From UBA7239 sp035430165 (GTDB taxonomy: Bacteria; Pseudomonadota; Gammaproteobacteria; Pseudomonadales; UBA7239), in contig DAOMGE010000010.1 of NCBI GenBank assembly GCA_035430165.1, positions 1 to 64,000 on the forward strand: a stretch of 64,000 nt of DNA, in the 5' to 3' direction. How positions within the stretch are numbered: position 1 is the stretch's first letter; each line of letters opens with the position of its first letter. Shown in pieces: positions 44,558-53,034 of this stretch. The notes beneath the pieces were generated by a model. The model saw only the letters and a list, made by a program, of their open reading frames with translations, was not told the DNA's origin and searched no databases. Position numbers and translations under genes: made by a program.

Positions 44558-45475
44558 ATGAGCCACGATTTCGCCAGAAGCCATCGCATGAAACGTGAAG
44601 CTTCTTCCTCGTCACGCAAGAAGAAGCCTGCCCGCAAGAGCGGCGGCGTGCCATCGTGGCTGTGGTTACTGATCGGCACACTGGCCGGCGGTTTTATCAT
44701 GTTCCTTGTCTATATTTCCGGTGTGGCACCCCAGTTACCTAACCTGAAAGCTGCGCCCAAACAGGCGCAACACAGCGAAGTACCGCCAGCCAGCAACAAA
44801 GCCGGCAGTGAACCCGCTGCACCACCAAAACGCACCAGCCCTGTTTTCGAGTTTTATACCAAGCTGCCGGAAGGTGGCGGCGCAGTGACCGACGCACCGC
44901 CCGGCGCACAACCACAAAACGTACAGCCACAGAACACGCAAGCGCCCAACGCGTCGGCGACAGGAACTCCTGTGCCAAACCCTTCGGCGACCACGCCCGC
45001 ACAGCCGACAGCTACAGCAACGACAACAACAGCCCCGTCCGCTGCGACACCAGCAGTAGCGCCTGCATCGCAAACAGCACCTGCCCCACAAAAAACCGAG
45101 GCACTGGATCCTATCCAGCAACTGCTGGCGCAACAGGAGGCCGAAAAAAACAAATCCGCCAAACCTGAAAAAAAAGCAGAGCCGGAAAAGAAAACCGAAG
45201 TGGAGAAAAAAAGCGACACCACCAAATTACAGGCCGTGAATACAACCGGCAAACTCTATCTGCAGGCTGGTGTTTTTCGCAATCGCACCGAAGCGGACAA
45301 ACTCCGCGCAAAAATTGCCTCACTCGGGTTCAAGCCTTCTTCACAGAACATCACGAATCACGATGGCGAAACCTTGCAAAAAATCCTGATCGGCCCATTC
45401 AACAAAAAAACCGATATGGATGAAGCCAGCATCATCCTGACAGGCAACAAGATCAATGTCTTCCCCGCCAGATAA
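44558..45475 (+). CDS. SPOR-domain membrane protein (FtsN-like)
   Basis: About 305 residues. Short Lys/Arg-rich cytoplasmic part, transmembrane helix (WLWLLIGTLAGGFIMFLVYI) around residues 30-50, a long Pro/Ala/Thr-rich linker, a Lys/Glu-rich stretch and a C-terminal SPOR domain (LYLQAGVFRNRTEADKLRAK...QKILIGPF) that binds denuded septal peptidoglycan. The position before hslVU matches ftsN. The start is uncertain: ATG at 44558 or 44588, neither with a strong ribosome site. Confidence 0.85.
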   Translation: MSHDFARSHRMKREASSSSRKKKPARKSGGVPSWLWLLIGTLAGGFIMFLVYISGVAPQLPNLKAAPKQAQHSEVPPASNKAGSEPAAPPKRTSPVFEFYTKLPEGGGAVTDAPPGAQPQNVQPQNTQAPNASATGTPVPNPSATTPAQPTATATTTTAPSAATPAVAPASQTAPAPQKTEALDPIQQLLAQQEAEKNKSAKPEKKAEPEKKTEVEKKSDTTKLQAVNTTGKLYLQAGVFRNRTEADKLRAKIASLGFKPSSQNITNHDGETLQKILIGPFNKKTDMDEASIILTGNKINVFPAR

Positions 45476-46616
45476 GCGCGAGTGGATTTTTCATACCGTA
45501 GCGATTTTACTGGTTGCATTGACACTGGAACTGGCGGGCGCCATGTTGCTGCATTTCTATCCATCACTGGAAAAATCACGCGAACAGCTACAGGGAAAAC
45601 TGAAAGCAGAAACGGATGTCAACGCCACACCACAGGCTTATCTGCTCTACATTCCCACACCGGGTTTCTCAACAAGGCATTTCCAGCAGAATAATGCACA
45701 GGGTTATCGCGGTGAGGCGGTAGCCTTGTCACGCAGCCCGGACAGCATTCGTATCCTTTTCCTGGGTGGTTCGACCACTTACGGTGAAGGCGTGGAAAAT
45801 CCTGCGGATACGTATCCGGCACAAATCGGCAATTTGTTACGACAGGATGCGCGTTTTGCCAGAAAGAAAGTCGAGATCATCAACGCCGGTTTGCGCTGGG
45901 GAACCACGGCAGAAATCCTCACGCACTATTTGCTCAAGTTTCGCTACTACCATCCCGACCTGGTGGTGATCAATCCGGGCGGCAATGATCCTGTCGCCTA
46001 CACCACACCGGACTACCAACCGGATTACAGCAACTGGCGTAAAAACCCGCAATCGATTTCTTCCCTGCGTCCGTACACACGCTGGTTGCTGCAATCACGC
46101 TTTGCCAGCGCGATGATTGTGATGCTGTTTTTTCCGGATATCGCCGATGGCACGACGTTTGTCCACAACGGCGACGATACACCAGCCAGATGGTTCCATC
46201 CGGAAAAACCCGGCCAACTGCAACTGGATGAAATTGCTTTTTACAACAACCTGTCGACTATCGTGCGGGAGATCCGTCACGACGGCGCCGATGTGTTCCT
46301 GCTGTCCTATCAGGGCAACCCTTACGACACTGGCGACCAGGAAATGTGGCGCAAATATTACGATTACGAAGAAAGTGTTCTCGCGCAAATCGGACAGGAC
46401 CTGCACGTTGCCTACGCACCATTTCCACTGTCGCTTATGCCAGAAAATTTGTGGGTCGATCCTTCGCACATCAATGCCGAGGGTGAACGCCGCAAGGCGG
46501 CTTATGTGTATCCGTATATCGCCCCGTTGCTACTGGAACAAAAGCCGGCCATCACGCACACCGCCCCAGACAAGTTGCCTCCGCTGTCGATACCTGCTGC
46601 CGGTAACGCACACTGA
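45456..46616 (+). CDS. Membrane-anchored SGNH/GDSL-type hydrolase
   Basis: 386 residues. N-terminal anchor at about 12-32 (VAILLVALTLELAGAMLL). Catalytic blocks of the SGNH family: nucleophile Ser in LFLGGSTTYGEG (replacing GDS), the Asn block NPGGND, and the Asp-His pair in DPSHINAEG. Likely an esterase or acetyl-transfer enzyme facing the periplasm; substrate unknown. It overlaps the SPOR gene by 20 bases and is inserted in the usual SPOR-hslV junction. A related protein is encoded at 50765. Confidence 0.85.
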   Translation: MSSPPDKREWIFHTVAILLVALTLELAGAMLLHFYPSLEKSREQLQGKLKAETDVNATPQAYLLYIPTPGFSTRHFQQNNAQGYRGEAVALSRSPDSIRILFLGGSTTYGEGVENPADTYPAQIGNLLRQDARFARKKVEIINAGLRWGTTAEILTHYLLKFRYYHPDLVVINPGGNDPVAYTTPDYQPDYSNWRKNPQSISSLRPYTRWLLQSRFASAMIVMLFFPDIADGTTFVHNGDDTPARWFHPEKPGQLQLDEIAFYNNLSTIVREIRHDGADVFLLSYQGNPYDTGDQEMWRKYYDYEESVLAQIGQDLHVAYAPFPLSLMPENLWVDPSHINAEGERRKAAYVYPYIAPLLLEQKPAITHTAPDKLPPLSIPAAGNAH

Positions 46617-46682
46617 CAGCACTTGAAAAAAACCGATCCATCCACACATTCTCCATTCTGTTTGCCCGTTTACAGGTGCCTC

Positions 46683-47231
46683 TTGGAACAATATCACGGT
46701 ACAACCATTCTCTCGGTACGCCGCAACGGTCGCGTTGTGATTGGCGGCGATGGCCAGGTCTCGCTCGGCAATACCATCATGAAGGGCAACGCACGGAAAG
46801 TACGTCGCCTGTATCACGACAAGGTTATCGCCGGCTTCGCCGGTGGCACGGCCGATGCCTTCACCCTGTTTGAGCGTTTTGAGGCCAAACTGGAAAAATA
46901 CCAGGGACATCTGGTGCGTTCTGCCGTGGAACTCGCGAAAGACTGGCGTACCGATCGCGCCTTGCGTCGGCTGGAAGCACTGCTGATCGTGGCGGACAAG
47001 ACCAGCTCCCTGATTATCACCGGCAACGGCGACGTGATCGAACAGGAAGATGATTTGCTCGCGATTGGCTCCGGCGGCTCTTTCGCACAATCTGCCGCAA
47101 CGGCATTGCTGCACAACACAGACTTGTCAGCGCGCGATATTGTTGAAAAAAGTCTGGCGATCGCTGCCGACATCTGCATCTACACCAACCACAGCCGCAC
47201 CATCGAAGAACTGGAGTGCGAAAATGCCTGA
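46683..47231 (+). CDS. hslV: ATP-dependent protease subunit HslV
   Basis: 182 residues from a TTG start at 46683, preceded by AGGTG. This gives the propeptide (M)EQYHG before the catalytic N-terminal Thr in TTILSVRRNG, as in beta-proteobacterial-type HslV. Conserved GGDGQVSLGNTIMKGNARKVRRL and IGSGGSFAQSAATALL follow. Forms the proteolytic core of HslVU. The longer frame from 46623 would add 20 residues with no family match. The 3' end overlaps hslU by 8 bases. Confidence 0.92.
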   Translation: MEQYHGTTILSVRRNGRVVIGGDGQVSLGNTIMKGNARKVRRLYHDKVIAGFAGGTADAFTLFERFEAKLEKYQGHLVRSAVELAKDWRTDRALRRLEALLIVADKTSSLIITGNGDVIEQEDDLLAIGSGGSFAQSAATALLHNTDLSARDIVEKSLAIAADICIYTNHSRTIEELECENA

Positions 47232-48564
47232 CAGCAATTCCTACAACATGACACCGCGTGAAATTGTCAGCGAACTCGACAAGCATATCATCGGCCAGAA
47301 TGATGCCAAGCGCGCCGTTGCCATTGCACTGCGCAATCGCTGGCGTCGCATGCAACTGAATGAAAGCCTGCGCGCTGAAATCACCCCGAAAAATATCCTG
47401 ATGATTGGCCCCACCGGCGTTGGTAAAACCGAAATTGCACGTCGACTCGCCCGGCTTGCTGATGCACCGTTCATCAAGGTGGAAGCTACCAAATTCACCG
47501 AGGTCGGTTATGTCGGTCGCGATGTGGAATCCATCGTGCGCGACCTGATCGAGATTTCACTCAAGCTGTATCGCGAACGCGCCATGGAACAAGTGCAGGC
47601 TCGCGCACAGGATGCCGCTGAAGACCGCATTCTTGACACACTCTTGCCTGCCGCCCGCGATATCGAGCCGTCTGAAAAAGAAAATCACACGCGCCAGGTT
47701 TTTCGCAAGAAATTGCGTGAAGGCGAACTGGATGACAAGGAAATCGAGATTGAAGTCGCGGCCGCACATGTCGGCGTGGAAATCATGGCGCCTCCCGGCA
47801 TGGAAGAAATGACCAGTCAGTTGCAGCATATGTTTTCCAGTATGAACAGCGATAAAAAACGCCTGCGCAAGATGACTGTCAAGCTGGCGATGAAACAATT
47901 GCAGGATGAAGAAGCCGCCAAACTGATCAACGACGAGGAAATTCGCAACAAGGCAATCGCCTCGGCCGAACAGAATGGCATCGTGTTTATCGATGAAATC
48001 GACAAAGTGTGTCGCCGTGGCGAAACTACCGGTGCTGATGTCTCGCGTGAAGGCGTGCAACGCGATTTACTGCCTTTGATTGAAGGCTGCACCGTCACGA
48101 CCAAATACGGCATGATCAAGACCGACCACATGTTGTTCGTAGCATCAGGCGCTTTCCATCTTGCCAAACCGTCAGACCTGATTCCGGAGCTGCAAGGCCG
48201 TTTACCGATTCGTGTCGAACTGAACGCGTTGACGCCGGATGATTTCGAACGCATCCTGCAAGAGCCGCATGCATCGCTGACCGAACAATACCAGGCGCTG
48301 CTCAAAACCGAAGGCCTGGATATCACGTTCGCCAGGGATGGTATCCGTCGTCTCGCCGAAATTGCCTGGCAAGTGAATGACCGCACGGAAAATATCGGTG
48401 CGCGACGCCTGCACACCGTGATGGAACGCCTGCTTGAAGAAATCTCGTTTTCTGCGGGTGACATGGCGGCGCAACAGCAACATGTCACTATCGACGCTGC
48501 CTATGTGGAAAGCCATCTGGGTGCCCTGTCGCAGGATGAAGACCTGAGCCGGTTTATCCTGTAA
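47224..48564 (+). CDS. hslU: ATP-dependent protease ATPase subunit HslU
   Basis: 446 residues. AAA+ unfoldase: NMTPREIVSELDKHIIGQNDAKRAVAIALRNRWRR, Walker A GPTGVGKTE, the pore GYVGRD, Walker B GIVFIDEIDKVC, and the C-terminal LSRFIL tail that activates HslV. The ATG at 47224 lies inside the end of hslV. Confidence 0.96.
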   Translation: MPDSNSYNMTPREIVSELDKHIIGQNDAKRAVAIALRNRWRRMQLNESLRAEITPKNILMIGPTGVGKTEIARRLARLADAPFIKVEATKFTEVGYVGRDVESIVRDLIEISLKLYRERAMEQVQARAQDAAEDRILDTLLPAARDIEPSEKENHTRQVFRKKLREGELDDKEIEIEVAAAHVGVEIMAPPGMEEMTSQLQHMFSSMNSDKKRLRKMTVKLAMKQLQDEEAAKLINDEEIRNKAIASAEQNGIVFIDEIDKVCRRGETTGADVSREGVQRDLLPLIEGCTVTTKYGMIKTDHMLFVASGAFHLAKPSDLIPELQGRLPIRVELNALTPDDFERILQEPHASLTEQYQALLKTEGLDITFARDGIRRLAEIAWQVNDRTENIGARRLHTVMERLLEEISFSAGDMAAQQQHVTIDAAYVESHLGALSQDEDLSRFIL

Positions 48565-48603
48565 ATTGCCCGCACAAACCTGACACAAAAAACGGAGATC
48601 GCC

Positions 48604-48987
48604 ATGGCTGTCACACGCGAACACATCACCAACACTATCAACGCCTATATCGAAACCTACCGCGCCAAAGACAAGGCCACCTGGCTTTCCTTGTTTGCCG
48701 ACAACATCTATTTCGCCGACCCGGTTGGCAAACCCCCGATGATCGGCAAGGAAGCGATGTCGACATTCTGGGACCAGGCTCACAATTCCGGCATGACGCT
48801 GATGCCGAAACTGGATCGTATTGTGACTTGCGGCACAGAAGCCATCCTGCAATTCACGATGGAAGTGCGCGATGCCAATGGCGGCGGCTTTGACCTGAAA
48901 GTTGTCGATAATTTTGAATTCGACGAGAACGGCAAAGTGGCCCGCCTGCGCGCGTTCTGGGACAGGAATTCCATGCTCCCGATCTGA
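48604..48987 (+). CDS. NTF2-like / ketosteroid-isomerase-type protein
   Basis: 127 residues. One NTF2-like fold: initial helix REHITNTINAYIETYRAKD, then LFADNIYFADPVG with an aspartate at the pocket, and VVDNFEFDENGKVARLRAFWD. Resembles steroid delta-isomerase-like proteins; substrate unknown. Begins 39 nt after hslU and may be co-transcribed. Confidence 0.82.
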   Translation: MAVTREHITNTINAYIETYRAKDKATWLSLFADNIYFADPVGKPPMIGKEAMSTFWDQAHNSGMTLMPKLDRIVTCGTEAILQFTMEVRDANGGGFDLKVVDNFEFDENGKVARLRAFWDRNSMLPI

Positions 48988-49010
48988 TTTACCCATCCTG
49001 CTCCCACAAA

Positions 49011-49038
49011 AAAAGCCGCTGTTTCCAGCGGCTTTTTT
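49011..49038. terminator. Bidirectional rho-independent terminator
   Basis: AAAAGCCGCTG (49011-49021) and CAGCGGCTTTT (49026-49036) with a 4-nt loop. T-runs occur on both sides, so it can serve both the NTF2-like gene and the convergent acyltransferase gene. Confidence 0.9.
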
Positions 49039-49055
49039 ATTGCACGAAAAACCTG

Positions 49056-50621
49056 TCAGGCAGAAGCCTGGTTATCTTCCAGTTTTTCGATTTCTTCCTT
49101 CACTTCCTTCATTTCTTTCTTGAGCGCATTCACTTCTTTCAGCACGGTAGCTTCCTTGATCGTGGCAACTTCCGCCTTGGTTTTGTGTTTGACCACTTTT
49201 GATTTCTTCAATGCTGCCGCTTTCAATTCTGCAAACGATCTTTCCAGGCACTCACGATAGAAACTCGGATCCGGCATGATGTCACGATCCGCAATAATGG
49301 TGATTGTTACCGTACCGCAATAACTCATCACCAGATGGAACAGACCCACACCCGGTGTCAGCAAGCCGACGCCGTGATACTGCACCAGCTTGGCGCCGGA
49401 GCAATACAGCGGGAACGGAGGCCCCGGCACATTGGAAATCACGGAACTGATATTGACCGGCAATTTCTCTGTCAATTTATTATCGATATAGAAATGCACC
49501 AGCCCTTTGGTCAGGCGCGGCGAAAAGACGCCGGCAAGTTTGAGTGCATCCACCAGCGGTGTCTGCTCGCCGAATTCTTTTGCCTCGTCCGTACTTTTGT
49601 GGATGGCATGCATACGCTCGATCGGGTCTTCAATATTCGTATGAATATTCGCAAAGATGGAACCAATCTGGTTGTTTTCCTCGTTGTCACCGCGACGGGT
49701 ACGCATGTTGAGCGGCATGATGGCAGACAAGGATTCACCCGGCAGCTCGTTGTGGTGCTGCAAGTAATGACGCAGACCGCCAGAAATAATTGCCAGCGCC
49801 ACATCATTCACTTTCGAACCGGTCGCATTCTTGATTGCCTTGAAATCTTCCAGTTCAAACAGTGCTGCTTCGAACGCACGATACGGGCCAACCGGATTAT
49901 TGAAACGCGTTTTCGGCGCGCGGATATCCGGCATCGGCACATCACCGCGCGCCACATCCAGCACATTTTTTCCAACTTCGAAGCCGGTTTTATAAAGGCC
50001 TTTCACCAGATCAACACTGTTGCGCACTGTGTTGATCGTGCCGCGCGTCAGCATATTGAAACGTGTAGGCTCGTGTTCACCCAGATAGGTCGGCTCGTCT
50101 TCTTCATCACTGGCGCCGGGATTAGCTTCCAGGTCATGCAGTGCCGCCATGAACGATGATCCGCCTGCACCATCCACCAGTGAGTGATGCATTTTGGTGT
50201 ACACGGCAAAACAGTTTTTCGGCAGGTGCGGAATATTGTCCAGGCCTTCGATGATATAGGCCTCCCACAGCGGGCGTGACATATCGAGCGGACGCGCGTG
50301 AATACGCGCAATCAGGATGCACAGCTGCCGCCAGTCACCGGGCTTGGGCAGCGCAATATGGCGCAAATGGAATTCCACGTCGAAGTTGTCATCCTTGATC
50401 CAGTAAGGGCGGTCATAACCACCTGGCACCTGTACCAGACGCGTGCGGAACAGTGGCAGTTTTTTCAACTTGCGCTCGAAGCTGGCGATAACTTCCTTGA
50501 AACGCACGGTGCCGCCGGGGGCGGTCGACTGGTCGTAAATACCCAGGCCACCGATATGTTGTGGCGTGTTCGGGTGTTCGAGGTTAATGAAGGCGGAATC
50601 GAGTATGCCTAACTGCTTCAT
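49056..50621 (-). CDS. Wax ester synthase / diacylglycerol O-acyltransferase
   Basis: 521 residues. Acyl-CoA-dependent synthesis of wax esters or triacylglycerols. N-terminal SAFINLEHPNTPQHIGGL, catalytic HHSLVDG near residue 140, and the WS/DGAT C-terminal domain including NVPGPPFPLYCSGA. The last 50 residues (after about 465) are a Lys/Glu-rich helical tail (KKSKVVKHKTKAEVATIKEA, ending IEKLEDNQASA) not usual in short family members. Suggests neutral-lipid storage. Confidence 0.93.
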   Translation of the reverse strand: MKQLGILDSAFINLEHPNTPQHIGGLGIYDQSTAPGGTVRFKEVIASFERKLKKLPLFRTRLVQVPGGYDRPYWIKDDNFDVEFHLRHIALPKPGDWRQLCILIARIHARPLDMSRPLWEAYIIEGLDNIPHLPKNCFAVYTKMHHSLVDGAGGSSFMAALHDLEANPGASDEEDEPTYLGEHEPTRFNMLTRGTINTVRNSVDLVKGLYKTGFEVGKNVLDVARGDVPMPDIRAPKTRFNNPVGPYRAFEAALFELEDFKAIKNATGSKVNDVALAIISGGLRHYLQHHNELPGESLSAIMPLNMRTRRGDNEENNQIGSIFANIHTNIEDPIERMHAIHKSTDEAKEFGEQTPLVDALKLAGVFSPRLTKGLVHFYIDNKLTEKLPVNISSVISNVPGPPFPLYCSGAKLVQYHGVGLLTPGVGLFHLVMSYCGTVTITIIADRDIMPDPSFYRECLERSFAELKAAALKKSKVVKHKTKAEVATIKEATVLKEVNALKKEMKEVKEEIEKLEDNQASA

Positions 50622-50764
50622 GATGTGTTCTCTTCTTCTGTCCGTGATACCAAAGGGATCATTATTGGATAAATGTCGTAGATTGGCCAGCCAAATTTGC
50701 CCACTGCGCCTGATGGCGACGCTGGCAGCTTACAATCGCTTCAACCCATTCTAGATGAATTTCG

Positions 50765-51757
50765 ATGCAGCCCAAGCCTTTCCTTCGCAGTCTACGCGCT
50801 TTGTTGCTGGCTACCGTTGCGGTTGTGGCTGTAGCGCTCTTGCTGGAACTGGCATTGCAGTTGGGTGCCCTGCTGGTAAAGGAACAGGCGCGGCAAGTAG
50901 AAGCCCGCTGGCTGACCGGGCACACACGCCTCCTCGCCCTCGGTGATTCGAACACTTATGGCTTGTATCTGGAGGCACCGGACGCCTGGCCCGCGCAGCT
51001 GGAGGCACAGTGGAATCGTGCCCACCCCGACCAGTCTATCGAGGTGCTGAATCTCGGCTATCCCGGCACCAACTCGTTCCGGGTGCGCGACAACCTGCCT
51101 GCCCTGCTCGACAAACTCGCGCCGGACCTGGTTTTCATCATGGTCGGTTTCAACGATTTCTGGACGCCCGCTGAAAATCTTTCCACCACCACAACACCGT
51201 TCTCGCAACGGCTTAAAAACCACAGCCGACTCTACAAGTTGTATGCCATGTGGCAACGCAGCAAGATCAACCAGCAGGATATGACTTTCGGTTCGCCACG
51301 GCCTTCTGAAAACGTCGATCCCGCCAGACTGAATGATCCATCCAACATCGAAAAACACCTGCTGAAAATGGACGGCGAAAATTTCTATATGGGAACACTG
51401 CAAGGTGAACCGGCGCGCAATATGAAAGCACTTGCCGAAAATCTCGCGTTCATGATCAGGACTATTCGCGCACGCGATGCGGATGTGGTGCTACTGACAT
51501 ATCCATCGAACTGGGGATTTTATCCGGGCGCCAACAAGTGGCTGAAAAAATCCGCCGAGGATAATCATGTGCCGCTGATTGATATCACACCACTTTTTAT
51601 TGCGCAGTGCAGTGATGGCCCTGCATCCTGCCCGTCACTGCTGTTTCATGACGGACACGCCACCACAGCAGGTAACGCACTGGTTGCTGGCAAGGTTCTG
51701 GAATTCTGGTCTTCCTATAAAACAAAAAATAAAACCGGACTAGAACAGGTCCATTGA
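50765..51757 (+). CDS. SGNH/GDSL-type hydrolase with N-terminal anchor
   Basis: 330 residues. Hydrophobic segment at about 12-37, then block I LLALGDSNTYG with the nucleophile Ser, block III VGFNDFW and block V HDGHATTAGN. Same general plan as the protein at 45456 but with the standard GDS motif. Divergent from the acyltransferase gene, and its 3' end overlaps the convergent gene at 51740 by 18 bases. Confidence 0.85.
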   Translation: MQPKPFLRSLRALLLATVAVVAVALLLELALQLGALLVKEQARQVEARWLTGHTRLLALGDSNTYGLYLEAPDAWPAQLEAQWNRAHPDQSIEVLNLGYPGTNSFRVRDNLPALLDKLAPDLVFIMVGFNDFWTPAENLSTTTTPFSQRLKNHSRLYKLYAMWQRSKINQQDMTFGSPRPSENVDPARLNDPSNIEKHLLKMDGENFYMGTLQGEPARNMKALAENLAFMIRTIRARDADVVLLTYPSNWGFYPGANKWLKKSAEDNHVPLIDITPLFIAQCSDGPASCPSLLFHDGHATTAGNALVAGKVLEFWSSYKTKNKTGLEQVH

Positions 51758-52591
51758 TTCATCTGCCTGCATTTGCAGTTTTTCGTCGAGAATCTTGCGC
51801 ACCTGTTCTTCCAGTAACGGCATGAGGACGCGAACAATATCTTCCACCAATGCCTCCTTTACCAGTCCGCGGACAATATTTTCCGCCAGCGCGTCCCTGA
51901 CAATATCGGCAGATGATCGCACAGGTGACTGCGCCGGCTTCTGCTCACCAACTGCTGATTTTTCTACTGGTTCACCTTGCCTGATGACGGCTTCGATTTC
52001 TGTCTGCAACGCGGAAATATCGGCGGCCAGCCGGCTTTTTTCCGGCAGGATATCCGCAGCCCTGGCAACAGGAACATCTGCCGGTTGTGGCCTTATCTCT
52101 TTTTCAATCGTTTCTACAGGCGGCTCAGCATGGGATGAGGGTGCAATGCCTTCATAGGGCACCATATCTGCCAGCATTTCCGGCGATGTCTCACGATAAC
52201 GCACTGCATTGGCTGCAACTTTTGCTGCAGCTGCACGAATCACATCCAGGGGATTCTTTCTCGGGACAGGCGCTGTTTCTGTTTCTGTTTGATTTTCAAT
52301 CTCGACTTCTTCTGTCAACCATACCGCTTCCGCCAGAACGGGTACACCATCGTCTTCATCCTGCACGACTGACAGCGTGGGAATGTCGTCTTCCGCATCT
52401 ACCGCTTCCGCAAGCAGAGGAATGCCGTCGTCCAGATTATCATCCGGTAGCAATACAGGAATATCCAGTTCGTGTTCGTGAAACGCCAGTTCTTCTGCGC
52501 TTAGCGCTGCATCCTCGTTGAGCATTTCACGGATATTCTCCAGCTCATCCAGCATCGCATCGCGACTTTCCTTGCTGGTGATGTTGCTCAT
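51740..52591 (-). CDS. Acidic hypothetical protein downstream of holC
   Basis: 283 residues, not recognised. Very acidic N-terminal two-thirds with repeated pieces such as DDNLDDGIPLLAEAVDAEDDIP and DEDDGVPVLAEAVW, low-complexity linkers with ETETAP, and an amphipathic helical C-terminus (IVRGLVKEALVEDIVRVLMPLLEEQVRKILDEKL). No signal peptide or membrane segment. Its ATG overlaps the holC stop, so it is translationally coupled to holC. valS is the usual gene here in relatives. Confidence 0.8.
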   Translation of the reverse strand: MSNITSKESRDAMLDELENIREMLNEDAALSAEELAFHEHELDIPVLLPDDNLDDGIPLLAEAVDAEDDIPTLSVVQDEDDGVPVLAEAVWLTEEVEIENQTETETAPVPRKNPLDVIRAAAAKVAANAVRYRETSPEMLADMVPYEGIAPSSHAEPPVETIEKEIRPQPADVPVARAADILPEKSRLAADISALQTEIEAVIRQGEPVEKSAVGEQKPAQSPVRSSADIVRDALAENIVRGLVKEALVEDIVRVLMPLLEEQVRKILDEKLQMQADESMDLF

Positions 52592-53034
52592 GCGCGTTTT
52601 CCGATGTTGTGGATTTCAAGCGCATAACCGCGCTCACGATAAAACCGGTAACGCTCACGACTCTGCGCCAGTTGCGCCGGCTCTTGTGTCACGACTTCCG
52701 CCACGCGCTCGAAACGACTGAAAAAACCCGGGATCGTTGCGCCGAGATTGATCAACAGGTCATGGTGACCACCACTGTCTTCGCCACTGCCGATATGCAC
52801 GGGTGACAATTGCATGGCAGGCAAGACATCGTGCGGCACAAAACTGTCTGGCCGGAATGTCCACAACGCACGATCCATTTGCTGTGCAGCATCGTTCGAC
52901 ACCGTGTGGATCAGGATACGGTTGCCCAGTTGCCAGGCCTTGTCAGCCAAACGGCAGACATACTGCAAACGCGCACTCTCGTCCGCCTGCGGCAAGATAT
53001 AAAAATCCACGCGTGTCATTGGTCGCAATCTCAA
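52588..53034 (-). CDS. holC: DNA polymerase III subunit chi
   Basis: 148 residues. Clamp-loader subunit that contacts SSB. Opening TRVDFYILPQADESARLQYVCRLADKAW, then GNRILIHTVSND and LWTFRPDSFVPHD. ATGA overlap with both pepA upstream and the acidic protein downstream. Confidence 0.93.
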   Translation of the reverse strand: MRLRPMTRVDFYILPQADESARLQYVCRLADKAWQLGNRILIHTVSNDAAQQMDRALWTFRPDSFVPHDVLPAMQLSPVHIGSGEDSGGHHDLLINLGATIPGFFSRFERVAEVVTQEPAQLAQSRERYRFYRERGYALEIHNIGKRA

